The translations under genes and the position numbers were made by a program. This document shows positions 46,880 through 56,008 of a DNA stretch of 64,000 bases, in pieces. Origin of the DNA: Campylobacter lari (GTDB taxonomy: Bacteria; Campylobacterota; Campylobacteria; Campylobacterales; Campylobacteraceae); contig NZ_CP011372.1 in NCBI RefSeq assembly GCF_001017575.1, forward strand, positions 496,001 to 560,000. Reading direction: 5' to 3'. How positions within the stretch are numbered: position 1 is the stretch's first letter; each line of letters begins with the position of its first letter. Below the pieces are notes generated by a model that saw only the letters and a program-made list of their open reading frames with translations, ran no database searches and was not told the origin of the DNA.

Positions 46880-48063
46880 TGCAAAGCTTTGATTCTATCA
46901 TAAATGCAAGGATGGCTTAGATGAAAGAAGGTATAAATTTTACTTGTTTTAACAAAGGCTTTATTTTCTTTTGCTAAGGCTATGAGGGCATTTTTCATAT
47001 CTTCTTTAGAACTTAGTTTTGCTCCATGTAAGTCAGCATTAAATTCATTTTTTTGACTCATTTTATTAAGTAGCGGGGAGATAATAAAAGTAAAAATATT
47101 TCCAAAAATCAATAAAAGCGCAAAAACTCCAGCATTTACTCCATCCAAATGACTTTCAATATAAAAAAAGCTTGGTAAATGTGCAAAGATAAAAAATAAA
47201 GCAAAAAGCATCAAAGCACTAGAAAATAACATTTTTAGTAAATCTTTATGCACAAAATGTCCTAGCTCATGACCTAAAACAGCAATGAGTTCTTTTTCTT
47301 TTAAAGCATTTAAAAGTGTATCAAAAAGCACCACTCTTTTGCTTTTAAATAAACCGCCAAAATAAGCATTTAATCTTTTATCCCTTTTACTTGCATCAAT
47401 AACATAAACACCATTTGCACTAAAGCCACATTTTTGCATTAAATTGGTGATTTTTTCTAATAAATTTTCATCTTCGAGTTTTTTCATTTTATTAAACATA
47501 GGTGCAATAAGTGTAGGGTAGATGAGATTTATAATAAGTATGATTATAAAGCTTAAAGCAAAAGCAACGATCCACCAGTATGTGTTAAAAAATTCAAAGC
47601 AAAATACTAAAGCATAGATAATTAAAAAGCCAAAAATAAGCATTAGGGCTAAAGATTTGATACTATCTTTAATAAAAAGTACTAAAGTCATATTTGAAAA
47701 TCCGTGTTTTTTGTCTTTTACAAAGCTTTCATAATAACTAAGTGGTAAATTTAAAATACTAATAATAAATAAAAATGTAAGTAAAAATAAAGTATTTTCT
47801 AAAGTAGAATTTTCTTTTATAAAAATTTCTTTTAAATATAAAAAGCCAAAGCCAATCCAAGAAATATTAATCATCAGATTATAAAGATTAGAAAAGATTT
47901 TGTATTTTTCATTTTCTATAGCGATATTTGCAGCATTTTTATAATCATGCTCATTTAAAATAATTGCTTGTTTTTCTCTTTCTTTTTTTAAAAAAGAAAT
48001 TTGCATATAAGATATAAAAACCAAAAAGGTCGTGTAAATACATAAAATAGTTATTAAAGTCAT
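46876..48063 (-). CDS. M48-family (Ste24-like) membrane zinc metalloprotease
   Basis: The 395-residue protein has at least six membrane segments and the zinc-binding HELGH motif at 265-269 (V-L-G-H-E-L-G-H-F), with a downstream E-x-x-A-D-x-x-G-type element in N-E-F-N-A-D-L-H-G-A that supplies the third ligand. The arrangement with the catalytic motif between membrane segments resembles Ste24/CAAX-type peptidases rather than the shorter HtpX. It probably takes part in membrane-protein quality control. It is translated just upstream of prmC with overlapping ends, as in C. jejuni (Cj0723c-Cj0722c). Confidence 0.9.
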   Translation of the reverse strand: MTLITILCIYTTFLVFISYMQISFLKKEREKQAIILNEHDYKNAANIAIENEKYKIFSNLYNLMINISWIGFGFLYLKEIFIKENSTLENTLFLLTFLFIISILNLPLSYYESFVKDKKHGFSNMTLVLFIKDSIKSLALMLIFGFLIIYALVFCFEFFNTYWWIVAFALSFIIILIINLIYPTLIAPMFNKMKKLEDENLLEKITNLMQKCGFSANGVYVIDASKRDKRLNAYFGGLFKSKRVVLFDTLLNALKEKELIAVLGHELGHFVHKDLLKMLFSSALMLFALFFIFAHLPSFFYIESHLDGVNAGVFALLLIFGNIFTFIISPLLNKMSQKNEFNADLHGAKLSSKEDMKNALIALAKENKAFVKTSKIYTFFHLSHPCIYDRIKALQ

Positions 48064-48117
48064 AATTTTTTCCTTAAATAAATTTGAGTAATTTTATCTT
48101 ATTTAAAATATATAAAG

Positions 48118-50055
48118 TTAATCAGTGCTTTCACTTTTTTCCAAAACCTCAAAATAAGCTTCTTCTAAAATACTAAGTTCATTTTCTAAGGAATTTAGTT
48201 TTTCATAAAGGGTATTTATACCTAGCTCTTGATAGATTGCAGGATTGCTTAGAGCATTTTTGATTTCTTTGATTTCTTCTTCTAATTTATGAATTTTATC
48301 AGGATATGAGTTTAAAATTTCATTTTCTTTATAGCTTAGTTTTTTATTTGATTTTTCTTTTGTTTTTACACTTGTTGTGGTGTTTGTTTCTAAACTTTTA
48401 GAAAATTCTTCAAAGTCTTTGTATTCTTTTTCGTTTTCTAAATATTCGCTGTAAGAAAGAACTTCTATGTTAATATTTGCATTATCTTCAAAAGCATAAA
48501 GTTTAGTTGCTATTTTATCAACAAAATATCTATCGTGTGATACAAGCAAAATCGCACCTTCAAAAGAAAGTAAATATTCTTCTAAGATATTAATTGTAGC
48601 TATGTCTAAATCATTTGTTGGCTCATCTAAAACTAACACATCATATTCTTTAGTAAAAAGCAAGGCTAGAGCAACTCTGTTTTTCTCTCCTCCGCTTAAA
48701 ACACTTACGCTTTGTTCTAAAAATTCTTTTGGAAATAAAAATTGTTTTAAATACCCATAAACATGCATATTTTTACCACGCACTTGAATGTGATCACCGC
48801 CATTTGGGCAAAAAATTTCTAAAAGTTTTTTATCGGTATTGAGTAAGCTTCTGCTTTGATCAAAATAGCCTATTTTAACTTCACCTCTTTTAATCTCCCC
48901 GCTATCAAGTGGAATTTGATCAAGTAAAATTTTTAAAAAAGTAGATTTGCCACAGCCGTTTTTACCTACTATAGCTATGCGTTCACCTTGTAAAATTCGT
49001 GCATTAAAGTCTTTAAAAAGTGTCTTGCCTGCTATGGATTTTGAGATATTTTTAAGTTCAAAAAGCATTTTTTTGCGGTTTTGACTTTGGATTTGATTGA
49101 AATTTTTACTTGCTCTTTTAATCTCAAGTTGTAAGCGTTTGATAGCTCCTGGGTTTTTCTTGGCTTCTTCGCGCATTTTAAAAATGCGTTCTTTACGCCC
49201 TTCGTTGCGCTTAAGTCTAGCTTTAACTCCTCTTCTTAGCCATTCTTCTTCGCTTTTTAATTGTTTAAGTAAGGTTTCATGGCTTTTAGCTAAGGAAGCT
49301 AAAATAGCTGCTTTTTTTTCTAGATATTGCGTATATCCACCCTCAAAAATGCTTAATTTTCCTGCTTCTATTTCTACGCATTTTTGCGCTATCGCATCGA
49401 TAAAATATCTATCGTGAGAGATGAAAATAACACACATTTTAGAAGCTTTCAATCTTTCTTCTAAAAAGCTACTCATATATACATCTAGGTGGTTGGTTGG
49501 CTCATCAAGCAATAAAATATCAGGATTTTTCAGCAAAAGCGTGCAAAGTCCTACACGTCTTATTTCACCCCCGCTTAAAGAGCAAAGTGCTCTGTCTTTA
49601 TACTCTAATAGTTTAAACTCTTCTAGTATTCTTTGTATTTTTTGGTCTAAATTCCATGCATCTTTTGAATCTATAAATAAACTTAATTCATCTACTTTTT
49701 TTAAATATTCTTTATTTTCAGGATCAAGAGCTAATTTTTCGTTATAGTTTTCAAATTCTTTTAAGGCCTTGTAAATTTCTTCAAGTTCTTTTTTGATAGC
49801 CTCGCTCACGCTTAAGGTGCTTTCAAAGCTTACTTGTTGGCTTAGCATACCTATGCTAGTGTTATTTTGTTTAATCACTCTACCGCTATCTAGTTTTAAA
49901 GTTCCCATAAGGGCTTTTAAAAAGCTTGATTTTCCTTCGCCATTTTTACCTATAATGGCGATTTTTTCTCCTAAATTTGCACTAAAATTTGCATTTTCTA
50001 AAACTATTTTTGTATTAAATTTCTTATTTGCATCGATTAAATCTATTAAAGCCAA
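48118..50055 (-). CDS. ABC-F family ATPase (Uup-like)
   Basis: The 645-residue soluble protein has two ABC ATPase domains and no membrane segments. Walker A motifs are G-K-N-G-E-G-K-S-S (about 36-44) and G-K-N-G-C-G-K-S-T; signature motifs are C-S-L-S-G-G-E and V-L-S-G-G-E-K; Walker B boxes are L-L-L-D-E-P-T-N-H-L-D and L-V-L-D-E-P-T-N-D-L-D. A charged interdomain linker (about 240-320) and a C-terminal coiled coil (about 560-640) match Uup, an ABC-F member that acts on ribosomes or DNA repair intermediates. The start is TTG at 50053-50055 with GGGAAAG upstream; no ATG is better placed. Confidence 0.88.
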   Translation of the reverse strand: MALIDLIDANKKFNTKIVLENANFSANLGEKIAIIGKNGEGKSSFLKALMGTLKLDSGRVIKQNNTSIGMLSQQVSFESTLSVSEAIKKELEEIYKALKEFENYNEKLALDPENKEYLKKVDELSLFIDSKDAWNLDQKIQRILEEFKLLEYKDRALCSLSGGEIRRVGLCTLLLKNPDILLLDEPTNHLDVYMSSFLEERLKASKMCVIFISHDRYFIDAIAQKCVEIEAGKLSIFEGGYTQYLEKKAAILASLAKSHETLLKQLKSEEEWLRRGVKARLKRNEGRKERIFKMREEAKKNPGAIKRLQLEIKRASKNFNQIQSQNRKKMLFELKNISKSIAGKTLFKDFNARILQGERIAIVGKNGCGKSTFLKILLDQIPLDSGEIKRGEVKIGYFDQSRSLLNTDKKLLEIFCPNGGDHIQVRGKNMHVYGYLKQFLFPKEFLEQSVSVLSGGEKNRVALALLFTKEYDVLVLDEPTNDLDIATINILEEYLLSFEGAILLVSHDRYFVDKIATKLYAFEDNANINIEVLSYSEYLENEKEYKDFEEFSKSLETNTTTSVKTKEKSNKKLSYKENEILNSYPDKIHKLEEEIKEIKNALSNPAIYQELGINTLYEKLNSLENELSILEEAYFEVLEKSESTD

Positions 50056-50113
50056 ATTTCTTTCCCAAATGTTTTTTGCGATTTTACTTTAAAAAGTATT
50101 AATTTTGCTTAAA

Positions 50114-50119
50114 TAAAAT
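50114..50119 (+). promoter_or_regulatory. Candidate -10 element implying a leaderless transcript
   Basis: TAAAAT ends only seven bases before the ATG at 50126. If used, transcription would begin at or next to the start codon. No ribosome binding site is visible in this 70-base divergent gap (50056-50125). Confidence 0.4.
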
Positions 50120-50125
50120 TACACT

Positions 50126-51256
50126 ATGAGAGTGTTTGTTTTTTTTACTTTATTAGTTTTATTTTTTGCTTTGGCAAATTGGTATATTTATAAAAGATTT
50201 TTAAGTAAGGTTGATTTTTTAAAACCTTATAAGAAGTTTGTATTAGCTTTTGTTTTAATGGTTTTTGCATGTGAATTAATCTTTTTTGTAAATATGCGCG
50301 GGGATTTTTTGCACGAAAAGCTTTATTATATTTTAGCGATTTTTCCTACTATTACCTGCTTTTTTTTACTTTTTGGAGTGGTTTTTGAAATTGCTTCTTG
50401 GATTTTTTTTAATGAAAATAAAAAAGAGCAAATTTTTAGCCTTCAAAGAAGAAAGTTTTTGAAATTAATTTTTGATTCTTGGCTTATTATACTTAGTGTT
50501 AGTATGGTGTTTAAAGGCTTTGTAAATGCTATCAGCACGCCTAAGGTTAATGAAGTAGATATTAAAATTAAAAATTTAAAAGAAGATTTAAACATAGCTT
50601 TACTTTCTGATATACATTTGGGAAAAAATTTAGGTGAAGATTTTTTAAAAACCTTGATTGATGAGGTTAATGCTTTAAATGCTGATATAGTCATTATAGC
50701 TGGGGATTTAATCGATGCAGATATAGCTAGTATGTCTTATATTAATTTATTAGAAAATTTTAAATCAAAATATGGTACTTATTTTGTTTATGGAAATCAT
50801 GAGTATTACAATGATATAAATGCAATAAGCAAAAAGCTTAAAACGCTTAAAAATTTCAAAGTTTTAGAAGATGAAAGTATTGATTTTGGGAATTTTACTT
50901 TAAGTGGGACTTTGGATTTAAGTGCTAAGCGTTTGGGTTTTAAAGAAAGTAATATAGAAAAAATCAAAACTCAAATCAATCAAGAAAAAGTTAATATTTT
51001 AATCACGCATCAACCAAAATATGTAAAAACTTATGATGTAAGTGGGTTTGATTTGATTTTATCAGGACATACACACGCAGGACAAATTTTCCCTTTTTCT
51101 TTGCTAGTATATCTAGAACAAGGCTTTGTGTATGGGCTTTATAAATTAAGCAAAGATAGCTTGCTTTATGTAAGCAGTGGAGCTGGTTTTTGGGGACCTG
51201 CTGTGAGATTTTTAGCTCCTAGTGAGATAGCTTTGATTAGATTAAAAGGAGAATGA
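50126..51256 (+). CDS. Membrane-anchored metallophosphoesterase
   Basis: The 376-residue product has three to four N-terminal membrane segments (about 4-20, 34-54, 64-92 and 112-132) and a calcineurin-like phosphoesterase domain. The metal motifs are visible: A-L-L-S-D-I-H-L-G, I-I-A-G-D-L-I-D, Y-G-N-H-E-Y, I-L-I-T-H-Q-P and L-S-G-H-T-H-A-G-Q. This is the arrangement of YkuE/UDP-diacylglucosamine-type periplasm-facing or cytoplasm-facing phosphoesterases; substrate unknown. psd starts at the base after its TGA stop, so a role near lipid metabolism is possible but only inferred. Confidence 0.9.
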   Translation: MRVFVFFTLLVLFFALANWYIYKRFLSKVDFLKPYKKFVLAFVLMVFACELIFFVNMRGDFLHEKLYYILAIFPTITCFFLLFGVVFEIASWIFFNENKKEQIFSLQRRKFLKLIFDSWLIILSVSMVFKGFVNAISTPKVNEVDIKIKNLKEDLNIALLSDIHLGKNLGEDFLKTLIDEVNALNADIVIIAGDLIDADIASMSYINLLENFKSKYGTYFVYGNHEYYNDINAISKKLKTLKNFKVLEDESIDFGNFTLSGTLDLSAKRLGFKESNIEKIKTQINQEKVNILITHQPKYVKTYDVSGFDLILSGHTHAGQIFPFSLLVYLEQGFVYGLYKLSKDSLLYVSSGAGFWGPAVRFLAPSEIALIRLKGE

Positions 51257-52066
51257 GTGGGATTTAGTAATAGTGCTTCAAAAATGTTTGGAATCATAGC
51301 AAAATATAAATTTCCAAAAATCATACAAAAAAACATTAATAAAGCTTATGTAAATGCTTTTAATATCAATATGAGCGAATTTAAACCCTTAGAAGAATAC
51401 GAGAGTTTAAATGCTTTATTTACAAGAACTTTATTAAATGAGCGAGAATTGGAAGATGGCTTTGTAAGTCCAAGTGATGGTAAAATTTTAGAACTTGGAA
51501 GTAGTTTTCAAAATGATTTAAAAGAAAATTTAGCCTTTAGCATTAAAGGTTCAAGTTATAGTATAGAAGAGCTTTTAAAAAACTCAGCTAGCAAAGAAGA
51601 ATTAGAAAATGGCATAGATTATGCAAATATTTATCTATCTCCAAAAGATTATCATCATTATCATGCACCTTGTAATATGCAAATTTTAAGTGCTACTTAT
51701 ATGAGTGGAGCTTTATTTAGTGTGAGTGAGGTAAAGTTAGCTAAGATTATAAACCTTTATACTAAAAATGAAAGAGTAGTTTTAAAGTGCTTAGTGGAGG
51801 GAAAATTTATACTTTGGATGGTATTTGTGGGTGCGCTAAATGTTGGTAAAATGCATTTTAGCTTTGATACTAGTATACAAACTAATGCTGCAAATTTTGA
51901 TTTTACTCATACTTATGAAGATCTTTTTGTAAAAAAAGGTCAAAGACTTGGAAATTTTGAGCTAGGTTCAACTATAGTTTTAATCGCTCAAAAAGGATTT
52001 TTAAAATTTAGCAAAAATGCTTATGAGCAAGTTGAATTTTCTAAGAAGATTGCGGACTTTGCTTAG
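51257..52066 (+). CDS. psd: Phosphatidylserine decarboxylase proenzyme
   Basis: Psd makes phosphatidylethanolamine at the inner membrane. The 269-residue proenzyme has F-V-S-P-S-D-G-K-I near residue 75, the Y-L-S-P-K-D-Y-H-H-Y-H segment with the conserved histidines, and the self-cleavage site L-G-S-T in F-E-L-G-S-T-I-V, where the serine becomes the pyruvoyl group. It starts with GTG immediately after the phosphoesterase stop, with AAAAGGAG upstream. Its last 26 bases overlap the convergent FlhB-like gene. Confidence 0.95.
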   Translation: MGFSNSASKMFGIIAKYKFPKIIQKNINKAYVNAFNINMSEFKPLEEYESLNALFTRTLLNERELEDGFVSPSDGKILELGSSFQNDLKENLAFSIKGSSYSIEELLKNSASKEELENGIDYANIYLSPKDYHHYHAPCNMQILSATYMSGALFSVSEVKLAKIINLYTKNERVVLKCLVEGKFILWMVFVGALNVGKMHFSFDTSIQTNAANFDFTHTYEDLFVKKGQRLGNFELGSTIVLIAQKGFLKFSKNAYEQVEFSKKIADFA

Positions 52067-52331
52067 TCTCATCTTCATTAGCAACTTTATATAAAAAGGC
52101 AAAAATTTCAGCCACTGCTTTATACATATTAGGTGGGATTTCATCGCCTAGATCAAGCTTACTAAGCACCTCTACTAAGTCTTTATCCTCTTTTATGGGT
52201 ATGCCATTTTCTTTGGCTAAAGAGATGATTTTAGCAGCGTTTTCACCTTTAGTATTAGCTAGAATTTTTGGTGCATTTTGATCTTCTTTGTTATAGCCTA
52301 GCGCAACGGCTTTTTTTGTTTTTTTAGCCAT
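52041..52331 (-). CDS. FlhB C-terminal-domain homologue (FlhX/FhlB-type)
   Basis: The 96-residue product resembles only the cytoplasmic autocleavage domain of FlhB/YscU: A-V-A-L-G-Y near the start, A-P-K-I-L-A-N-T-K-G, I-I-S-L-A-K-E-N-G-I-P-I and I-P-P-N-M-Y-K-A-V-A-E-I-F-A-F-L. The N-P-T-H cleavage motif itself is absent, because the sequence begins after that point. FlhB-C controls the export switch from hook to filament subunits together with FliK; the adjacent FliK-like gene (2-base gap) fits that partnership. Helicobacter and Campylobacter carry such stand-alone FlhB-C proteins. The exact role here is inferred. Confidence 0.85.
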   Translation of the reverse strand: MAKKTKKAVALGYNKEDQNAPKILANTKGENAAKIISLAKENGIPIKEDKDLVEVLSKLDLGDEIPPNMYKAVAEIFAFLYKVANEDETKQSPQSS

Positions 52332-52333
52332 TT

Positions 52334-54343
52334 TTAAGCCCTTGTATCAAAACCCATATTAAAGTCATTGTATTCTTCTTGATTGTGAAATTTGCTTTTA
52401 ACTATATCACTGATGAAAAAATTAGAGCTTAGAAGTCCTACTTTAACTAAGGCTTTTTTTAGCTCATGTGCTCTTTCGTAAAGTTTTTTTCTAAAATTAG
52501 CATTTTCTATCATCATATTTATATCAATGTATTTATCATTACTTAGTGATAAAAATACATTGATTTTTCCTAATTTTTCAAATTCAAGATTAATTTGTGC
52601 ATAAAATTTATCTTTTTTGCCGCGCTTAAAAACTACATTAGATTTTTCTAAATCATCCCAAAAGAAAGGTAAAAAAGTATGAATGCTATTATTAGCTAAA
52701 GATAAAAGCTGGTTAAATTCAAGCTGAGCTATAAGACGATTTGCTTGATTTAGTATGCTTTCATTGTCTAAATTTTTAGCCAGATTAGAAACTTGTAAAA
52801 GAGTGGATTTGATATCTTTTTGCAATTCTGAAGAAATTTCTGCAGTATCTTTTGGAGTAATTTTTCCAAGATCTTTTATAGAAAGTTCTAATTTTTTTTC
52901 TATGTTTTTTATATCATCTAAAGAATTTTTTGCTTCATAATTTTTAGGATCTAAAGCTTTTAAAACCTCATTGAGTTTTCTTCCTATTAGGCCTAGTTCT
53001 TTGTTAAGATTATTTAAAAGCTCTTCTTGCAAATTTTGACTAAAATTAAGATTTTTACTTACATTTTGTTTGAAAATATCTTCTAGTAAAATTTTACCTG
53101 AAGCGCTTTTAAATATATCTTCTAATTTAGTATTATTTGTTTGTAAATTTTGACTTTTACTATCATTTTTGCTTGGTTCTTCAGCATTTTTTTGCTGTGT
53201 TTTTGGTTCTTCTTTAGGATTTTCTTTGATATCTTTACTTTGTGGTATTTTTTCTTCTTTTGTGTTTTGAATTTCTTTATCTTTTACTATGCTTTCTTGT
53301 TTTTGTTGAATTTCTTTTTTATCTTCTGTGTTTTTTTGTGGAGTTTTTATTTCTTCTTTTAACTCTTCTTTGATGTCTTTAGCGTGTGGAGTTTTATTTA
53401 AATTTTCTTGTGTTGTTTCAGTTTTGTTTTTGTGATTTTTTATGTCTTTTAAAAGCGTTATAAGATCTTTAATGTTTTGACTAAGTTCTTTTAGTATATG
53501 CGTATTTTGAATTTTTATATTTTCAGGTTTGGCTAGTTCTTTGTTGATAAGTGCTAAATTTTTACTGAGATTTTTAATGAAATTATTAGCAATATTTTGT
53601 AGCTTTTCTTGGCTAATGGAATTTGGATTTTTATTGATATAGTTTTTAAAATTTTCTATTTTATCAAATAGTTTAAAAAGTGTCTTGTAGTTTGTATTTT
53701 CTAAAGAAATTTTATTATCTTTTTTATGATTTTGTAAGATGTGAATAAGTTCTTTTAGTGTACTTGTGGCGTCAAGATTTTTAAGATCTAAATTACTTAT
53801 ATCGCGTTTTAGATTTTCACTAGTAGCTCCTTTTATGGTATTTAAAAGATTAAAAAAGCTTTGTGGTAAATTTTGCTCTTTTAAAGAATGATTGAGTTTT
53901 GCTTCTAAAAATACACCTGAATTTTTTACCAAAGATGAAAGATTTTTATTGTTGATATCTTTAGCGGGTTTAACTAGATCTTCTAAAACTTTAAGCAGCT
54001 TTTCAAATTCAGGTTTTTTAGAAAGCTCTGCTTGAAGTTTTTTAACTTCATTGGCAAAATTAGGTGCAAAATTTAAATCTTTGTGATTTTTTAATACTGC
54101 TAAATCAGGATCTTTGTTGGTTTTGATTTGATCTAAAAGTTTATTTAATAATTCTTGTAATTTTTGATCGATTTTGCTTACATAATCTTTAGGTAATTTG
54201 ATTTCGGGATCATTTTTAGAAAATAAAGGATTTTTTAAAGCATCATTAAGTGAGGTTTTTTTGTCTGATTTCTCGCTTTTGTTCTCTTTGTTTGTTTCGT
54301 TTTTTGCAAATTGATTTTGATTGTTAGAAATATTAGTTATCAT
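52334..54343 (-). CDS. FliK-like flagellar hook-length-control-type protein
   Basis: The 669-residue product is dominated by Lys, Asn, Glu and Leu-rich helical and low-complexity sequence, with a highly charged stretch at about 300-400 and no signal peptide or membrane segment. The final 130 residues contain F-Y-A-Q-I-N-L-E-F-E-K-L-G-K-I-N-V-F-L and a following D-I-N-M-M-I-E-N-A-N-F, which looks like the Flg_hook domain of FliK (strand pattern E-F-x-x-L-G-x-I-x-V). The neighbouring FlhB-C homologue supports a flagellar role. The recognised hook-length protein in C. jejuni is encoded elsewhere, so this would be a second FliK-like protein (Cj0849c-like). It overlaps the MFS gene by 11 bases. 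Confidence 0.65.
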   Translation of the reverse strand: MITNISNNQNQFAKNETNKENKSEKSDKKTSLNDALKNPLFSKNDPEIKLPKDYVSKIDQKLQELLNKLLDQIKTNKDPDLAVLKNHKDLNFAPNFANEVKKLQAELSKKPEFEKLLKVLEDLVKPAKDINNKNLSSLVKNSGVFLEAKLNHSLKEQNLPQSFFNLLNTIKGATSENLKRDISNLDLKNLDATSTLKELIHILQNHKKDNKISLENTNYKTLFKLFDKIENFKNYINKNPNSISQEKLQNIANNFIKNLSKNLALINKELAKPENIKIQNTHILKELSQNIKDLITLLKDIKNHKNKTETTQENLNKTPHAKDIKEELKEEIKTPQKNTEDKKEIQQKQESIVKDKEIQNTKEEKIPQSKDIKENPKEEPKTQQKNAEEPSKNDSKSQNLQTNNTKLEDIFKSASGKILLEDIFKQNVSKNLNFSQNLQEELLNNLNKELGLIGRKLNEVLKALDPKNYEAKNSLDDIKNIEKKLELSIKDLGKITPKDTAEISSELQKDIKSTLLQVSNLAKNLDNESILNQANRLIAQLEFNQLLSLANNSIHTFLPFFWDDLEKSNVVFKRGKKDKFYAQINLEFEKLGKINVFLSLSNDKYIDINMMIENANFRKKLYERAHELKKALVKVGLLSSNFFISDIVKSKFHNQEEYNDFNMGFDTRA

Positions 54344-55529
54344 CTAGCATTACCATATTACCTGGTTTTCTTTTAAATTTGGTTAGATTTTTAAATTTTG
54401 GTTTATCTATAGCAAAGGCAATTAAAACAGTTAATAAAACAATGTAAAAATACATAAAACCATTGCTTTCAAAATAATACATCAAAGTCCCAAGCACAGC
54501 GGGTGCAAATAAAGCACCAAAAGAATAAGTAAAAAGAACCGCTCTGCCAAGCTCAACTCTTTTGCTAGAATCATCAAGCATGTCATTTGCCCTAGCTAAA
54601 GAAAGAGCGTATAAACAACACATTCCCATACCTAGTAAAAAGCCAAAAAAGTATTTTAAATAAATATTATAGCTTAATAACAAAATACAAAGCATAGCAC
54701 TTAAAGCGGTAAAAGCACATAAAATAATAGCAAATTTACGACTAATTTTATCAGAAAGAGTTCCGATGAAAAGTTGAGATATAAATCCTCCTAACATGGT
54801 ACAAAATATAAAAATCGACGCCTCTTTTGCGCCAAATCCTTGTATAAGTATAAATAAAGAAGCCATGGAGAAAAATCCATTTAAAAGCATACCTGCTATA
54901 AAGCTTGTCACTAAAGCTAAAGGCACTATATCAAAAACTTTAGGGATGGAAATTTTGGTTTTTTGTGGTAAAACCGGCTCTTTAATACGGATTAAAAATA
55001 AAGGAATAGAAGCAAACATAATAAAACTAGCGCTTAAAATAAATACTGTATTGCTTGGAAAATCAAAGGACATAAGTAAAATTCCAAAGCCTGATGATGA
55101 ATAAAATACTACTTCATAAAAGGCTATTACTCTTGAGCGAATAGCATTTTTTGCTTTTTCATTAAGCCATGATTCTATAACCATTAAAAGTGCATAGTAG
55201 CAAAAACCAAGCAAAAATCTCAAAACCATCCAAAAATAAAGATTAGAATTTAAACTATGAAGCATAGTAGCTATACCAAAAATGATGGCAAAAATTCCAA
55301 AAGATCTTATATGTCCTACTTTAGAGACTATCCTATGAGCACTAATAGTGCTTACCATAGCACCAAGAAAATAACAACTTCCTATTATCCCTATATAAAA
55401 ATTACTAACATCGTTATGTTTTAAAATAATTGCTATAGAATTTACCGTTAAAGCACTTCCTATAAAAACAAAAATCATACCAAAAAACAATGCAGTTAAT
55501 GATCTAATCGTTCTTTTTGAGCTCAACAT
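54333..55529 (-). CDS. Major facilitator superfamily transporter (YcaD-like)
   Basis: The 398-residue protein has about 12 membrane segments in two six-helix halves. The L-L-M-V-I-E-S-W-L-N-E segment in TM4-5 and the G-T-L-S-D-K-I-S-R-K loop after TM8 are family features resembling YcaD-like MFS proteins. Substrate unknown. Its start is an ATG overlapping the upstream membrane protein gene by seven bases, and its end overlaps the FliK-like gene, so the whole run from hemL down to flhX could be one transcript. Confidence 0.87.
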   Translation of the reverse strand: MLSSKRTIRSLTALFFGMIFVFIGSALTVNSIAIILKHNDVSNFYIGIIGSCYFLGAMVSTISAHRIVSKVGHIRSFGIFAIIFGIATMLHSLNSNLYFWMVLRFLLGFCYYALLMVIESWLNEKAKNAIRSRVIAFYEVVFYSSSGFGILLMSFDFPSNTVFILSASFIMFASIPLFLIRIKEPVLPQKTKISIPKVFDIVPLALVTSFIAGMLLNGFFSMASLFILIQGFGAKEASIFIFCTMLGGFISQLFIGTLSDKISRKFAIILCAFTALSAMLCILLLSYNIYLKYFFGFLLGMGMCCLYALSLARANDMLDDSSKRVELGRAVLFTYSFGALFAPAVLGTLMYYFESNGFMYFYIVLLTVLIAFAIDKPKFKNLTKFKRKPGNMVMLDDN

Positions 55530-56008
55530 TTTCTTATTAAAAAATTATATATTAATACCGCTATGGGTGTGACAAACATTGCACAAAACAAGGCAAAAAT
55601 ACTCATTAAGCCTTGAAACTCTAAAAATAAAAATCCTGCTATTAAAAACACATAAGCAAAAATTTTAAACAAAGAAAAAAAAGCTAATGCGTTTTTAAAA
55701 ATACTTTTAAATTTTGGTTTTAAATCGTCATCTATATGGATAAATTTTATAATTTTTGGCAAAGAATATTGTTTTTTAGCAAAAATTTGCAAAGGTCTTT
55801 GTGTAAAATCATAATTTTTAGCTGCTTTAAAAATAAAATTTTTATAATTTAAAAAAGATACCAGAATGATTAAATTTTGTGCCAAAAAGCCAAATTCAAA
55901 GCTTATAAAGGTTTTAAAGCTTAATTCTTTATAGAAAAAAACTCCTGCTAAGAAAAGTAAATTTAATCCTAGTAAGAGTTTTAGTAAAATTTTAGGCTTT
56001 AGGATCAT
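55523..56008 (-). CDS. Small integral membrane protein, uncharacterised
   Basis: The 161-residue product has four hydrophobic segments (about 8-25, 32-54, 108-128 and 132-154) with a basic loop between the second and third. It ends in a short basic tail. I recognise no family motif; the same position in C. jejuni holds Cj0851c, also uncharacterised. It overlaps its upstream neighbour by 17 bases and its downstream neighbour by 7. Confidence 0.75.
   Translation of the reverse strand: MILKPKILLKLLLGLNLLFLAGVFFYKELSFKTFISFEFGFLAQNLIILVSFLNYKNFIFKAAKNYDFTQRPLQIFAKKQYSLPKIIKFIHIDDDLKPKFKSIFKNALAFFSLFKIFAYVFLIAGFLFLEFQGLMSIFALFCAMFVTPIAVLIYNFLIRKC

Noticed and set aside
49097..50092. Plus-strand open frames opposite the ABC-F gene
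   Set aside because: They mirror the conserved ABC motifs on the other strand and have no independent support.
53150..53362. Phe-rich open frame opposite the FliK-like gene that could look like a membrane peptide
   Set aside because: The apparent hydrophobicity is the complement of Lys/Glu-rich codons; no ribosome binding site is present.
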